DNA of 56,516 nucleotides from Giesbergeria sp. (GCA_017985015.1 JAGNYI010000019.1:1-56516), one strand, 5' to 3'. Positions 1-8,664 are shown, counted from the stretch's first letter. Program-made: numbers and translations. Notes: a model not told the origin generated them from the letters alone.

Positions 1-16
1 CCAACACTTCACAATC

Positions 17-1396
17 ATGATATTGCCACTACAGAAAATTACAAAACCTGCTTCTATGTGCTTGATTCAAATGAGACCGACATCGAGAAATCGGCTCAAA
101 CCGCGATTTGGTGTCGAACTCGGGGGCCTGGGCGCCCTGCTGTTTGGGGTGCACGACGCCAAAGGCGCGTTGCTGTATGCCGGCAAAGCAGGTACCGGCT
201 TTACCGACGACGCGCTCCAACGCCTGCGCGCGCAGCTCGACCCTTTGGTGCAGAAGCGTTGTCCGTTTTCGACCCTGCCTGCGGACGCGCGCAAGGTGCA
301 TTGGCTCAAGCCCACCCTGGTGGCCGAAGTGGCCTTCGCTGAGTGGACACAAGACGGCCACATCCGCCACTCGGTTTTCAAAGGCTTGCGCACCGACAAG
401 CCGGCCCACAGCATCGTGCGCGAGCAGGCCGCTCCGCCGGACGCCACAACGCCAGCGCAGCCCAAAGGCAAACGTCCGGCCGGCGCCAAGGCATCCTCGC
501 CGGCATTGCCATCGAGTCTCAGCATCACCCATGGCGAGCGCGTGATTGACGCGGCCAGCGGCACTACCAAGCGGGACCTGGCGCGCTACTACGCCACGGT
601 GGCGCCACTGATGCTTGAGCACTTGGCGGGCCGCCCGGTTGCCCTGGTGCGCGCGCCCCAAGGTGTGGGCAAGGAAACTTTCTTTCAGAAGCACGGGGAC
701 GCCGAGCGCCTGCCCGGCATCGAAGCGCTCGACGCCAAGCTCGACCCAGGCCACGGCCCGCTGCTGGAAGTCGTCTCTGCCGAGGGGCTGCTGTCGGCGG
801 CGCAAATGAACGTCATTGAATTTCACACCTGGAACGCCCGCGCGGACCGCATCGAGCGGCCCGACCGCATCACCTTCGACCTGGACCCGGGCGAGGGCGT
901 GGCCTGGCCGCAAATTCAAGAAGCGGCCGAACTGGTGCGCGTGCTGCTGCGCGAACTGGGCTTGCCGGCCTTTCTGAAAACCAGTGGCGGCAAGGGCTTG
1001 CACGTGGTGGTCCCGCTCAAGCGCCTGCGCGATTGGGACAGCACCAAGGATTTTTCGCAGGCCGTGGTGCAGCACCTGGCGCGTGCCATTCCGCAGCGCT
1101 TCGTCGGCAAAAGCGGCCCGCGCAATCGCGTCGGCAAAATTTTTGTCGACTACCTGCGCAACGGCCGCGGCGCCACCACCGTGTCGGCCTGGTCTGCCCG
1201 TGCACGGCCCGGGCTGGGCGTATCGGTTCCGGTGGCGTGGTCCGAATTGCCCTCGCTTACCAGTGGCGCGCACTGGACGGTAGCCACCATCGAAGACCGG
1301 CTGCGCCTGGGCAACGGGCCCTGGGCCGGCTACGAAAAATCGGCGTCGACGTTGGGCGAAGCCATGGCGCGCCTCGACTTCACGCCATCGGCCTGA
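17..1396 (+). CDS. ligD: LigD-type DNA repair polymerase, N-terminally truncated
   Basis: The 459-residue product matches the C-terminal half of the bacterial NHEJ ligase LigD. Residues about 37-135 are the rest of the ligase OB-fold (YAGKAGTGF, LVAEVAFAEWT, GLRTDKPA). Residues about 168-455 are a complete archaeo-eukaryotic primase-type polymerase domain: metal-binding FDLDP (D288, D290), SGGKGLHV (323-330) and KIFVDYLRN (D378). This order, ligase then polymerase, is the one known in Burkholderiales. The phosphoesterase domain, the ligase nucleotidyltransferase core with its lysine and the first OB strand are all missing, although the window holds 120 bases upstream of where homology begins. 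Those bases are AT-richer and encode nothing LigD-like, so the gene has lost its 5' end by rearrangement. The ATG at 17 is simply the first in frame; whether a polymerase-only protein is made is unknown. Confidence 0.75.
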   Translation: MILPLQKITKPASMCLIQMRPTSRNRLKPRFGVELGGLGALLFGVHDAKGALLYAGKAGTGFTDDALQRLRAQLDPLVQKRCPFSTLPADARKVHWLKPTLVAEVAFAEWTQDGHIRHSVFKGLRTDKPAHSIVREQAAPPDATTPAQPKGKRPAGAKASSPALPSSLSITHGERVIDAASGTTKRDLARYYATVAPLMLEHLAGRPVALVRAPQGVGKETFFQKHGDAERLPGIEALDAKLDPGHGPLLEVVSAEGLLSAAQMNVIEFHTWNARADRIERPDRITFDLDPGEGVAWPQIQEAAELVRVLLRELGLPAFLKTSGGKGLHVVVPLKRLRDWDSTKDFSQAVVQHLARAIPQRFVGKSGPRNRVGKIFVDYLRNGRGATTVSAWSARARPGLGVSVPVAWSELPSLTSGAHWTVATIEDRLRLGNGPWAGYEKSASTLGEAMARLDFTPSA

Positions 1397-1481
1397 GAGC
1401 CCAGGAACGAGCGGCGCCGTCCGACAGCCCGCAGCGGCCCCGCGTGCTCAGATGCCTGTTTGCCCACCAAGGAGTCACACC

Positions 1482-1916
1482 ATGACCGAGAAAACCGCCA
1501 GCGTGCATTGGGAAGGCACCGGCAAAGCCGGCCAAGGCCAAATCAGCACAGAGACCGGCGCGCTCAAAAACCATCCCTATGGTTTTGGCAGCCGCTTTGA
1601 AGACGACCGCACCGGCACCAACCCCGAAGAGATTTTGGGCGCGGCGCACGCGGCCTGCTTTTCCATGGCGTTTTCCTTCGCCGCGGCCGACGCAGGCTTC
1701 AAGGTCGATGCCCTCGACACCCAAGCCAGCGTCCGGCTGGTCAAGCAAGGCGAAGGCTTTCTCATTGACCGAATCGCTTTGACGCTGGAAGCACGCATGC
1801 TCGGCATTGACGAGGCCACTTTCCAGAAGCTGGCCGACGGCGCCAAGGTGCACTGCCCACTTTCGAAGGCGCTAGCCTGCGTGCCCGAGATTACGTTGAA
1901 GGCGCGCTTGGTGTGA
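1482..1916 (+). CDS. OsmC/Ohr family peroxidase
   Basis: A 144-residue protein of the OsmC/Ohr superfamily, cytoplasmic thiol peroxidases that reduce organic hydroperoxides. The two reactive cysteines sit in the expected contexts: HAACFSMA in the middle and VHCPLSKAL near the C-terminus. The N-terminal GKAGQGQISTETGAL and NPEEILGAAHAACFS segments favour the OsmC branch over Ohr. Start chosen at ATG 1482 because AAGGAG lies about 8 bases upstream; an in-frame codon at 1452 would add ten residues without support. It stands alone, 85 bases after ligD, and is followed by a hairpin repeat at 1950-1988 that could end transcription. Confidence 0.9.
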   Translation: MTEKTASVHWEGTGKAGQGQISTETGALKNHPYGFGSRFEDDRTGTNPEEILGAAHAACFSMAFSFAAADAGFKVDALDTQASVRLVKQGEGFLIDRIALTLEARMLGIDEATFQKLADGAKVHCPLSKALACVPEITLKARLV

Positions 1917-1947
1917 GGGTGCGGCCCTTCGCCGTGCGCTTGGCGTG

Positions 1948-1996
1948 TCCTGAGCGTGCGAAGGGTGGAAGGGCTTCGACGGGCTCAGCCTGAACC
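1948..1996. repeat. CTTCGAC-type inverted repeat hairpin
   Basis: CTGAGCGTGCGAAG (1950-1963) pairs imperfectly with CTTCGACGGGCTCAG (1974-1988). This is the CTTCGAC...GCTCAG dispersed hairpin repeat found between genes in many proteobacteria. Its position 34 bases after the OsmC gene suggests a role as terminator or mRNA stabiliser; that is inference. Confidence 0.65.
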
Positions 1997-2087
1997 GATG
2001 CAAAGACTTCCAGGGCCGAAACAATAGGCGGTGACGCAATTTTTCGGCCTCGGAAACGCAGCGCGTTTCGACAAAACGTCTTCGCCT

Positions 2088-2510
2088 TCACGTCTTGGAT
2101 TGTTGGATTGCCTTGGTTGGTGTCAAAGCTTTGTTTGTCACGGCGTAGGGCGGCGCGAGATAGTTGCCTCCAGTCACCACCTTGGCGAGCCAAAGCTTGA
2201 TGGGCTCGGCTTTGGGGCTGGGGACGGATTGGACCAAGCGCAGCAGGGTTTCAGCGGTGGCTACGTCAGTGAGGTAGTTTTTGCCGTCTGTAGCAGGCAA
2301 TTTCAGTCGGTGACAAGCTGTCACCGACTCACTGTCCTCTTTGGCAAGCCGCCCCCTGAGCTGGTTCCAGTATTTGCGCGCTGTCTGGTAGTCGGACTGT
2401 TGAGTCAGCACCTGCACCACGTCGACCACAGAAAATCACCAGATTTCCGTGGCCTCGTCGTACACGCGGCGTATGGCTTGGCCGTCGAATTCGGTCGGCA
2501 GTATTTTCAT
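2088..2510 (-). pseudogene. BRO-N family antirepressor-like gene, nonsense codon and truncated
   Basis: Read on the minus strand from ATG 2510 (GAGAAG upstream), the translation begins MKILPTEFDGQAIRRVYDE, reaches EIW, meets a TGA at 2438-2436, and continues in the same frame as FSVVDVVQVL, then KYWNQLRGRLAKE, LKLPATDGKNYLTDVA and SPKAEPIKLWLAKV. This is the BRO-N domain of phage and plasmid antirepressors, DNA-binding proteins of mobile elements. Family members usually have W-W/Y-F at the stop position, so a TGG-to-TGA change would explain it. Homology ends after KLWLAKV, where the family normally continues, so the 3' end is lost too. Likely a decayed remnant of a mobile element; readthrough at the TGA is possible but not suggested by anything nearby. 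Confidence 0.75.
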
Positions 2511-2835
2511 GCTGTGCTTCTCTCATCGTCAAAAACCTGGGTGGAACTGGGTCTTTCGGGCACGCCGACCTCACCCCCCATGGGCGCTGCAGGGGTCTCT
2601 GGGTACCGAAAATAGCGTTGAAATACCAGCGCGACACTTATTCCGAGCGCGCCAAACGGCCGCCCGAATGGGCCAGGGGTTCTGACACGACAAGCCTCCC
2701 TCCAGGGTTCTTTTGGGAGCAGCTTACCCTTCAGTGGTTTTCGATGGAAGCCGTAGCCAGACCAACCGTTACACGCCATGCCTTGCGCATTGCCGGATTC
2801 TCAGCAGGCCTCAAAAATCTGAATGAAATGTGGCT

Positions 2836-2879
2836 CTAGCGCACATCCATAAAGCGCTAGAAGCTCTTATTTTTATAGC
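2836..2879. repeat. Comamonadaceae-type palindromic intergenic repeat
   Basis: CTAGCGC..ATCCATAAAGCGCTAG followed by a T-rich ATAGC arm, the reverse orientation of the family described in the findings. It lies directly behind the stop codon of the small minus-strand gene ending at 2885. Confidence 0.7.
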
Positions 2880-2884
2880 GTTCC

Positions 2885-3223
2885 CTACTTGTGATCCGGC
2901 TCCACCGGCCCCGGTGTACCAGGAAGTGGCGGCTCGGGCGGCACAACCGGCTTGCCCACGTTGTGGGCTTCTCGCCCGGCATCGGTATCCACCAGGCCGC
3001 GCTTCACATCGCGGTAGGCCTGCTGCACTTTGGCGCTGGGGTTGCCGTCGGTCATGCCAACCGATTGGTCGCGCTCATGCGGCAGTTGGGGCGACGCCGG
3101 GTCGGCGGCGTTGCCCTCTTGCTCTGGGCGGCGCTGCGCCTTTTCCACCGGCACCGTGGTGTTCACGCTGGGCTGGGGGTGCTCTTTGGGCAGTTCGTGG
3201 GTGGGGGTGTCGATGTCGGTCAT
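2885..3223 (-). CDS. Small acidic proline-rich hypothetical protein
   Basis: A 112-residue protein of unknown function. It is hydrophilic and rich in P, E and D, with no membrane segment and little predicted structure. The only notable segment is AYRDVKRGLVDTDAGREAH near the C-terminus, which ends in a proline-rich tail (VPPEPPLPGTPGPVEP). The ATG at 3223 has a good AGGAG about 6 bases upstream on the minus strand, and the codon use is that of the surrounding genes, so the frame looks real. It is divergent from dinG. Similar short disordered proteins occur in Comamonadaceae without assigned function. Confidence 0.7.
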   Translation of the reverse strand: MTDIDTPTHELPKEHPQPSVNTTVPVEKAQRRPEQEGNAADPASPQLPHERDQSVGMTDGNPSAKVQQAYRDVKRGLVDTDAGREAHNVGKPVVPPEPPLPGTPGPVEPDHK

Positions 3224-3382
3224 GCAGGCTCCTAAAGGACGGGGTGACGCAGCGTTCCATCGTAGAAGTCGCCCAAGCGGGCCTGTGTAGGCGGGCAGCG
3301 CGAGGGGCTGGGAGCATTTCCAGTCCATCAGCACTGGCTTTCCATCCAGCGAACGGCTGCGAACGTGCCACACTCGCGCCCC

Positions 3383-5572
3383 ATGTCTACTGAAGAATGG
3401 TCGGCCAAAGCCTTGCAGGCGTTCGATGCCATGGTGCAGGCAGGCAATGGCCTGCGCGCGCGCAACGGGCAGCGTGGCATGGCCGAGTGCGTTGCCCACA
3501 CTTTTGCCAAAGCGCAGCTGGGCAAGGTGGAAGACGGTGCCGAGCCGCAACGCGCCATTGCCGTCATCCAGGCCGGCACCGGGGTGGGCAAGTCGCTTGC
3601 CTACTGCGCGCCAGCCATTGCCATCGCGCTGGCGCGCGGCACGCGGGTGGTCATCTCGACGGCCACCGTGGCGCTGCAAGAGCAGCTCGTCCACAAGGAT
3701 TTGCCGCTGCTGGCCGCGCAGATGCCTGAGCCGTTTCGCTTTGCGCTCGCCAAGGGGCGCGGGCGCTATGTGTGCAAGCTCAAGCTCGAACGCCTGGCGG
3801 GCCAGGGCGGGGCGGACGAGGGCGACGACGACCTGTTTCCCGACGACGAACTGCCGGCCTCCACCGAAGTGGGCGAAGCCCGCATCCGGCTCTACAAAGG
3901 CATGGCCGATGCGCTGGCCAGCAGCGCCTGGGACGGCGACCGCGACAGCCTGCACGAGCAGCCCGACGCTGCGCTGTGGCGCCCGGTGGCGGCGGAGGCA
4001 AGTTCGTGCACCGGCAAGCACTGCCCGGTGTTCAACGAGTGCAGCTATTTCGAGGCGCGCAAGGCGCTGGTGGGCGCACAGGTGATCGTGGTGAACCACG
4101 ATCTGCTGCTCGCATCGCTGGGAGCACGCGTGCTGCCCGAGCTGGACAACTGCCTGCTGGTTCTGGACGAAGCCCACCACTTGCCCGCCACCGCGCTGGA
4201 GCAATTCGCCTGCCGCATGGACCTGAGCCGCCTCGCCTGGGTGGACCGGCTAGCGAGCCGCGCCCTGCGCGTGGGTACGCTGCTCGAAGTGATGGAGGTG
4301 GCCGATATTCCGGCCCAGGCGAGCAGCCTGCGCCAGGCGCTGCAGGCCATGGAACGCCTGGTGCTGGATGCCTACGGCCCCGAGCTGCGTGGCGAAACCG
4401 GTGAAACCGGTGGTAGAGGCCAGCGCCGCTGGGGCCGCGCCGGCGACCCGGCCCAGCCGACCCGCCACCGCCCACCGCGCGGCCTGCTGGCGGCGCAGCT
4501 CGACGCGCCGCTGGCCGAAGTGGCCGTGCACGCGAGCGAGTTTCTGGAGAGCCTGCGCGCCATCGCCAAGGCGCTGCGTGCGGCCCTGCGCGACACCCCG
4601 TTGGAAGCGCGCCGACTGGCCGCGCTGTATGCGCAAATCGGCATGCTCGCGCCCCGGCTGGAAGAAGTACACGCGTGCGCCGCGCTGCTGCAACAAGCGC
4701 CTGCCGAAGGCAGTACGGCCGTACCCGCAGCCAAGTGGTTCACGTTGGCGCAAAACGGCGATTTCTTGCTGCTGCACGCCCACGCCAGCCCGGTGCTGCC
4801 CGGCAACGCCCTGCGCCAGCAACTGTGGGGCACGGTGCGCGGCGCGGTGCTGACCTCGGCCACGCTGACCAGCTGCGGCAACTTTGAATTCTTTCTGCGC
4901 GAGTCCGGCCTGTGGGGGGACGAGGCCGTCACCACCTTGGAAGTGGCCAGCCCCTTTGACTACGCTGCGCAGGGCACGCTGGTGCTGAGCGAGACGCACG
5001 CCGACCCGAAAAATGCCGACGCCTTCAATGCCGAAATGGTCGACGCCCTGCTCGAAGACCTGACGCGCGTGCGCGCCGGCGCGCTGGTGCTGTTCACCTC
5101 GCGCGAGCAGATGCGCCGTGCCGTGGATGCGCTGGCCACCGACATGCGCCCGCGCGTGCTGGTGCAAAACCAATTGCCACGCCCGCAATTGTTGGCGCGG
5201 CACCGTGAGCGCGTGGCGGCAGGTGAGCCGTCCATCATCTTTGGCATGCAATCGTTTGGCGAGGGGCTGGATTTGCCCGGCGCGCTGTGCGAATCGGTCT
5301 TCATCACCAAGCTGCCATTCGCCCCGCCCGACGACCCGGTGGCCGAAGCGCGCGCCGAATGGCTGCGCAGCAGCGGGCGCGATCCCTTCAGCGAACTGGT
5401 GGTGCCGGCCACCGCGCTGCGTCTTGCGCAGTGGGCGGGCCGCGCGATTCGCAGTGAGGAAGACCAGGCGCACGTTTACTGCTACGACAAGCGTCTTGGG
5501 CGCACCAGCTACGGGCAACGCCTGCTCGCCGGACTGCCACCGTTCTCGCAGCAGCGGCGCGCGCCGGCCTGA
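3383..5572 (+). CDS. dinG: ATP-dependent DNA helicase DinG
   Basis: A 729-residue superfamily 2, XPD-like 5'-3' DNA helicase that resolves R-loops and other structures at damaged forks. Walker A is AGTGVGKS (residues 64-71) and the DEAH box is VLDEAHHLP. Four cysteines between them (GRYVCKL, then SSCTGKHCPVFNECSYF) are the ligands of the 4Fe-4S cluster typical of this family. Helicase motifs V/VI appear near the C-terminus as FGMQSFGEGLDLPG and QWAGRAIRSEED. Length is as usual for beta-proteobacterial DinG. ATG 3383 is preferred over an upstream in-frame GTG at 3365 because homology starts there, although the ribosome binding site is weak. Confidence 0.93.
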   Translation: MSTEEWSAKALQAFDAMVQAGNGLRARNGQRGMAECVAHTFAKAQLGKVEDGAEPQRAIAVIQAGTGVGKSLAYCAPAIAIALARGTRVVISTATVALQEQLVHKDLPLLAAQMPEPFRFALAKGRGRYVCKLKLERLAGQGGADEGDDDLFPDDELPASTEVGEARIRLYKGMADALASSAWDGDRDSLHEQPDAALWRPVAAEASSCTGKHCPVFNECSYFEARKALVGAQVIVVNHDLLLASLGARVLPELDNCLLVLDEAHHLPATALEQFACRMDLSRLAWVDRLASRALRVGTLLEVMEVADIPAQASSLRQALQAMERLVLDAYGPELRGETGETGGRGQRRWGRAGDPAQPTRHRPPRGLLAAQLDAPLAEVAVHASEFLESLRAIAKALRAALRDTPLEARRLAALYAQIGMLAPRLEEVHACAALLQQAPAEGSTAVPAAKWFTLAQNGDFLLLHAHASPVLPGNALRQQLWGTVRGAVLTSATLTSCGNFEFFLRESGLWGDEAVTTLEVASPFDYAAQGTLVLSETHADPKNADAFNAEMVDALLEDLTRVRAGALVLFTSREQMRRAVDALATDMRPRVLVQNQLPRPQLLARHRERVAAGEPSIIFGMQSFGEGLDLPGALCESVFITKLPFAPPDDPVAEARAEWLRSSGRDPFSELVVPATALRLAQWAGRAIRSEEDQAHVYCYDKRLGRTSYGQRLLAGLPPFSQQRRAPA

Positions 5573-5577
5573 GACTC

Positions 5578-5617
5578 TTCTTTTGATAGCTAATAGCCCT
5601 TTATTCATAAGCGCTAG
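5578..5617. repeat. Comamonadaceae-type palindromic intergenic repeat, split by a MITE
   Basis: TTTTGATAGCTAATAG..TTATTCATAAGCGCTAG right behind dinG. Its terminal CTAG (5614-5617) is the target duplication of the element inserted at 5618. Confidence 0.7.
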
Positions 5618-5779
5618 GGATGTCCTGCATAACCCTCGCGAGGCGGTGATAGTGCGGATCGGGATGGACTACAAGGCGTCTTTTTGCAGCCAATAGCCCA
5701 GCTATTGGCAAAAAGAGCAACGCAGTAGACCGCCCGAGGCCGCGCTATCACAGACCGCAGGGAGTTATGCAGGCCATCC
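5618..5779. mobile_element. MITE-like 162-bp inverted-repeat element with CTAG target duplication
   Basis: The left end reads GGATGTCCTGCATAAC and the right end, reverse complemented, GGATGGCCTGCATAAC. The similarity continues inwards (GTGATAG in both arms) so the whole element can fold on itself. In the centre a second hairpin is formed by CTTTTTGC-AGC-CAATAGC and GCTATTGGCAAAAAG. CTAG flanks both ends (5614-5617 and 5780-5783). A 4-bp CTAG duplication is the signature of the IS5 group of transposases, whose ends also begin with GG. There is no room for a transposase gene, so this would be a non-autonomous element moved in trans. No second copy was noticed in the window. Confidence 0.75.
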
Positions 5780-5918
5780 CTAGAGGCCAATAATTTCTGT
5801 AAACCAGGCACCGAGGTGCTGTCGGACAGTCCCGACACCGCAGCGCGCGCACCGCCGACCTGCGGCGCTTGCATCCGTCTCTACAGTGGGCTTTTGCCTG
5901 CACAAGAACGGAGCTTTC

Positions 5919-6419
5919 ATGCAACACGACACCCCCGCCCACGAAACCCTGTGGGACCTGATCAAGGACATCCGCTTCGGCATGTTCACGCACCGCAACG
6001 CGGCGGGCATGCTGCATGCGCACCCGCTGACCACCCAAAACCAATCGGTCGATGAGGGAGCAACCCTGTACTTTTTCGTCCCCCGGGACGGCGAGATCGT
6101 CCGCGCCATCGCGCAAGACGCGCAGGTCAGCGTGAGCTATGCCGACCCGGGCGACGACAGCTATGTGTCGGTCTCGGGCGAAGCGCGCGTCGATGAAGAC
6201 CAGGCCAAAAAGGACGAACTGTTCACTCCCATGGCCAAGGCCTGGTTTCCTGCGGGCCCCACCGATCCCAACCTGGCATTGCTGGCAGTGCGCCTGCACC
6301 ACGCGGAATATTGGGATGTGGACGACAGCAAGATGGTCCAGCTGTTCAAGATGGCCAAGGCCGCTGTCACTGGCGAGCCACCCAAGAACCTGGGTGAGCA
6401 CAAGGAATTGCGGCTCTGA
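5919..6419 (+). CDS. Pyridoxamine 5'-phosphate oxidase-like general stress protein
   Basis: A 166-residue protein of the FMN-binding split-barrel (PNPOx-like) superfamily, the branch annotated as general stress protein 26-like. Visible features are IKDIRFGMFTHR, the MLHAHPLTTQ strand, LYFFVPRDGEIVRAI and VSVSYADPGDDSYVSVSGEA, with the closing WFPAGPTDPNLALL and HHAEYWDV blocks. Members bind flavins, F420 or heme; the substrate is not known. ATG 5919 is chosen because ACGGAG lies 6 bases upstream and homology starts there. It follows the MITE and precedes an unrelated regulator-esterase pair. Confidence 0.88.
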   Translation: MQHDTPAHETLWDLIKDIRFGMFTHRNAAGMLHAHPLTTQNQSVDEGATLYFFVPRDGEIVRAIAQDAQVSVSYADPGDDSYVSVSGEARVDEDQAKKDELFTPMAKAWFPAGPTDPNLALLAVRLHHAEYWDVDDSKMVQLFKMAKAAVTGEPPKNLGEHKELRL

Positions 6420-6484
6420 CGCCGCCCTCCAAGAAATAGGAATAGACTCCGTCCACCATCCATCTGGATGGCCTATGGAGTTTT

Positions 6485-6910
6485 ATGACCCTCATTGCGC
6501 CAACGGCCCCTGCAAAAGTTCGCACGCCCGAGACCGAAAAAGTCACCATCAACCTCGGTTTTGTCGACCTGGGCCACATCGATCTGTTGGTGGCCGAAGG
6601 TTTTTATGGCAACCGCACCGATTTCATCCGCACCGCCATCCGCAACCAGTTGGCGGCCCAACAGGAAGCCGTGCGCCAGGTGGTGTCGCGCAAGTCGCTG
6701 GTGCTGGGCCTGCAACGCCTGACCCGCGCGGAACTGGAGGCCACGCAGCGGGCCGGAGAAAGCCTGGACGTGCGCGTGCTGGGCCTGGCCACCGTGGACG
6801 ACGACGTCTCGCCCGAACTGGCGCTGGCAACGATTGCCTCAATCACCGTGCTGGGGGCGTTTCATGCCAGCCCAGCCATCAAACTCGCTTTGCGAGGAAG
6901 GATTCATTGA
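6485..6910 (+). CDS. CopG/ribbon-helix-helix-like regulator
   Basis: A 141-residue protein with an N-terminal ribbon-helix-helix pattern: a strand KVTINLGFVDLGHIDLLV followed by GFYGNRTDFIRTAIRNQL, the typical second helix of Arc/CopG DNA-binding dimers. The C-terminal half (LRVL-type repeats, then ITVLGAFHASPAIKLAL) is of unknown role. GGAGT precedes ATG 6485. Its TGA overlaps the ATG of the downstream esterase by one base (TGATG), so the two are translationally coupled; this pair is common in Burkholderiales. It may regulate the operon itself, which is inference. Confidence 0.8.
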   Translation: MTLIAPTAPAKVRTPETEKVTINLGFVDLGHIDLLVAEGFYGNRTDFIRTAIRNQLAAQQEAVRQVVSRKSLVLGLQRLTRAELEATQRAGESLDVRVLGLATVDDDVSPELALATIASITVLGAFHASPAIKLALRGRIH

Positions 6911-8139
6911 TGCAGCCATTCTCATTCACCGCCCAAGGCGACCACTTGGCCCCGCAGAGCAATATGTCGGAGGCACTGGCGCTGGTGCGCGCAGGCAAGT
7001 TGGATGCGGCCAGTCGGCTGTTGATGGAGCAAATGGGCGCGTCCCGCGCTCCGGCAACGCCGCCGCCCGCGCCGCGCCCTTCCTCTCCGTTCAGCGCGAA
7101 GTCCGAAGTAGGACGGGCCGCACGCCTCCTGCGCGGCGCCTGCGCAGCGGGCGAAATCATCGACGTGCAGGCAAAACCTGTCCCTGCCACGGTGCCCGAC
7201 GCACCTGCAGCAGCCAGCAGCTCCGGCGGCAAGGCAGCCGGCGACGCGCCCGGCGCCTTCGCGCGCGTGCCGTTTCAACACGGTGGCGCCCAGCACCCCT
7301 ACTTTCTCTACACGCCCAGTACACCGGCGCCCGCCATGGGCCGACCGCTGGTGCTCATGCTCCACGGCTGCACGCAAGACGCACAGGACTTCGCCCGTGG
7401 CACGCGCATGAATGCGGCGGCAGAGGCTGCCGGCGCGCTGGTGCTCTACCCGAGCCAGGCCTCCGGCGCCAACGCCAACGGCTGCTGGAACTGGTTTCGC
7501 CCGCAAGACCAACAGGCCGGCGCGGGGGAGCCGGCGCTGCTGCTGGCCATGGTTCGCGACGCCATGGCCAGCCAAGCAGTCGATGCACGGCGCGTCTACG
7601 TCGCCGGCCTGTCGGCTGGCGGCGCCATGGCGGCGCTGCTGGCGCGCGAATACCCCGAGGTGTTTGCTGCGGCGGGCGTGCATTCCGGCCTGGTTCCCGG
7701 CGCAGCCCAGAACATGATGGGCGCGCTCTCGGCCATGAAAAGCGGCGCCAAGGGTCTGCCTGCAGCCAGCGCAGTCACGCCGGCAAGCACCGTACCGCTC
7801 ATCGTCTTCCACGGCGAAGCGGACAGCACGGTGCACCCGCGCAATGGCGAGCAGCTCTTGCACCGTGCCGGGGCCGCCGTTGGCGGGCGCGCTCAGCACC
7901 GCACCGAGGCCGGCCGCAGTGCCGACGGCCAGCACTACACCCGCACCGTGCTGCACGACGGCGCAGCGCCGGGCACGGTGCTGGCCGAGCACTGGCTGCT
8001 CCATGGCGCCGGCCATGCCTGGTCGGGCGGCGACGCGCGGGGCAGCCACACCAGCGCGCAGGGAGTCGATGCCTCGCGTGAAATGCTGCGGTTTTTTCTG
8101 GAGCATCCGCAAGCCATCGGAGGACAGCGCGCCGCCTGA
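6910..8139 (+). CDS. PHB depolymerase family esterase (LpqC/PhaZ-like)
   Basis: A 409-residue alpha/beta-hydrolase of the polyhydroxybutyrate depolymerase/LpqC family. The catalytic serine is in the lipase box AGLSAGGAM, the aspartate is expected in FHGEADSTVHP and the histidine in HGAGHAWSGG; the oxyanion region is LMLHGCTQDAQDFARGT. An N-terminal extension of about 120 residues is Ala/Pro-rich and low complexity, and no clear signal peptide is seen, which suggests an intracellular enzyme. The start overlaps the stop of the CopG-like gene by one base. Likely substrates are PHB oligomers or related polyesters; feruloyl-type esters are an alternative within the family. Confidence 0.87.
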   Translation: MQPFSFTAQGDHLAPQSNMSEALALVRAGKLDAASRLLMEQMGASRAPATPPPAPRPSSPFSAKSEVGRAARLLRGACAAGEIIDVQAKPVPATVPDAPAAASSSGGKAAGDAPGAFARVPFQHGGAQHPYFLYTPSTPAPAMGRPLVLMLHGCTQDAQDFARGTRMNAAAEAAGALVLYPSQASGANANGCWNWFRPQDQQAGAGEPALLLAMVRDAMASQAVDARRVYVAGLSAGGAMAALLAREYPEVFAAAGVHSGLVPGAAQNMMGALSAMKSGAKGLPAASAVTPASTVPLIVFHGEADSTVHPRNGEQLLHRAGAAVGGRAQHRTEAGRSADGQHYTRTVLHDGAAPGTVLAEHWLLHGAGHAWSGGDARGSHTSAQGVDASREMLRFFLEHPQAIGGQRAA

Positions 8140-8305
8140 GAGGGCTGGCCGCGCCGTCCTGTCCGAGTTCAAAAAAGATGCATTTTTGATGGCGGCCTGC
8201 GCTTTCAGGACGGGCGGTGGGAAAAGCATTGCAACCGGCCGCTGCCGCCTCAGCCACAAGCCGCTGGGACAATAGCGCCCCACCATCACAACACAGGAAG
8301 CTCCC

Positions 8306-8662
8306 ATGCCCCACACCGCCCCCGCCTGCCCCCAATGCGGCCAGGAGAACACCTACCCCGATGGCGAGCAATTCATCTGCCCCGACTGCGCGTACGAATG
8401 GCCTCGGGCAGCAACGGCCGACGCGGAGGACGAGGCCCAAGGCGATGGTGTGGTTCGGGACGCCAATGGCAACCCTCTGCAGGACGGCGACGCGGTGATT
8501 CTGGTGAAGGACCTCAAGGTCAAGGGCTCGTCGTCCACCCTGAAAAAGGGCAGCAAGATCAAGGGCATTCGGCTGGTGGACGGCGCCGACGGCCACAACG
8601 TGGACTGCAAGACCGATCTGGGCAGCATGCTGCTCAAGTCCGAGTTTTTGAAGAAGGCGTGA
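8306..8662 (+). CDS. yjdM: YjdM/PhnA zinc-ribbon protein
   Basis: A 118-residue protein of the YjdM (formerly PhnA) family. The N-terminal zinc ribbon is [16 protein letters not shown]; the C-terminal SH3-like domain carries the hallmark [20 protein letters not shown] and [12 protein letters not shown]. Its role is unclear; the old link to alkylphosphonate use is not supported by neighbours here, none of which belong to a phosphonate pathway. ATG 8306 follows AGGAAG, and the length is typical. Confidence 0.93.
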   Translation: MPHTAPACPQCGQENTYPDGEQFICPDCAYEWPRAATADAEDEAQGDGVVRDANGNPLQDGDAVILVKDLKVKGSSSTLKKGSKIKGIRLVDGADGHNVDCKTDLGSMLLKSEFLKKA

Positions 8663-8664
8663 CG

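Noticed and set aside
2429-2835. Possible further phage genes beside the BRO remnant
   Set aside because: No frame longer than about 100 codons with protein-like composition or a ribosome binding site; nothing recognisable.
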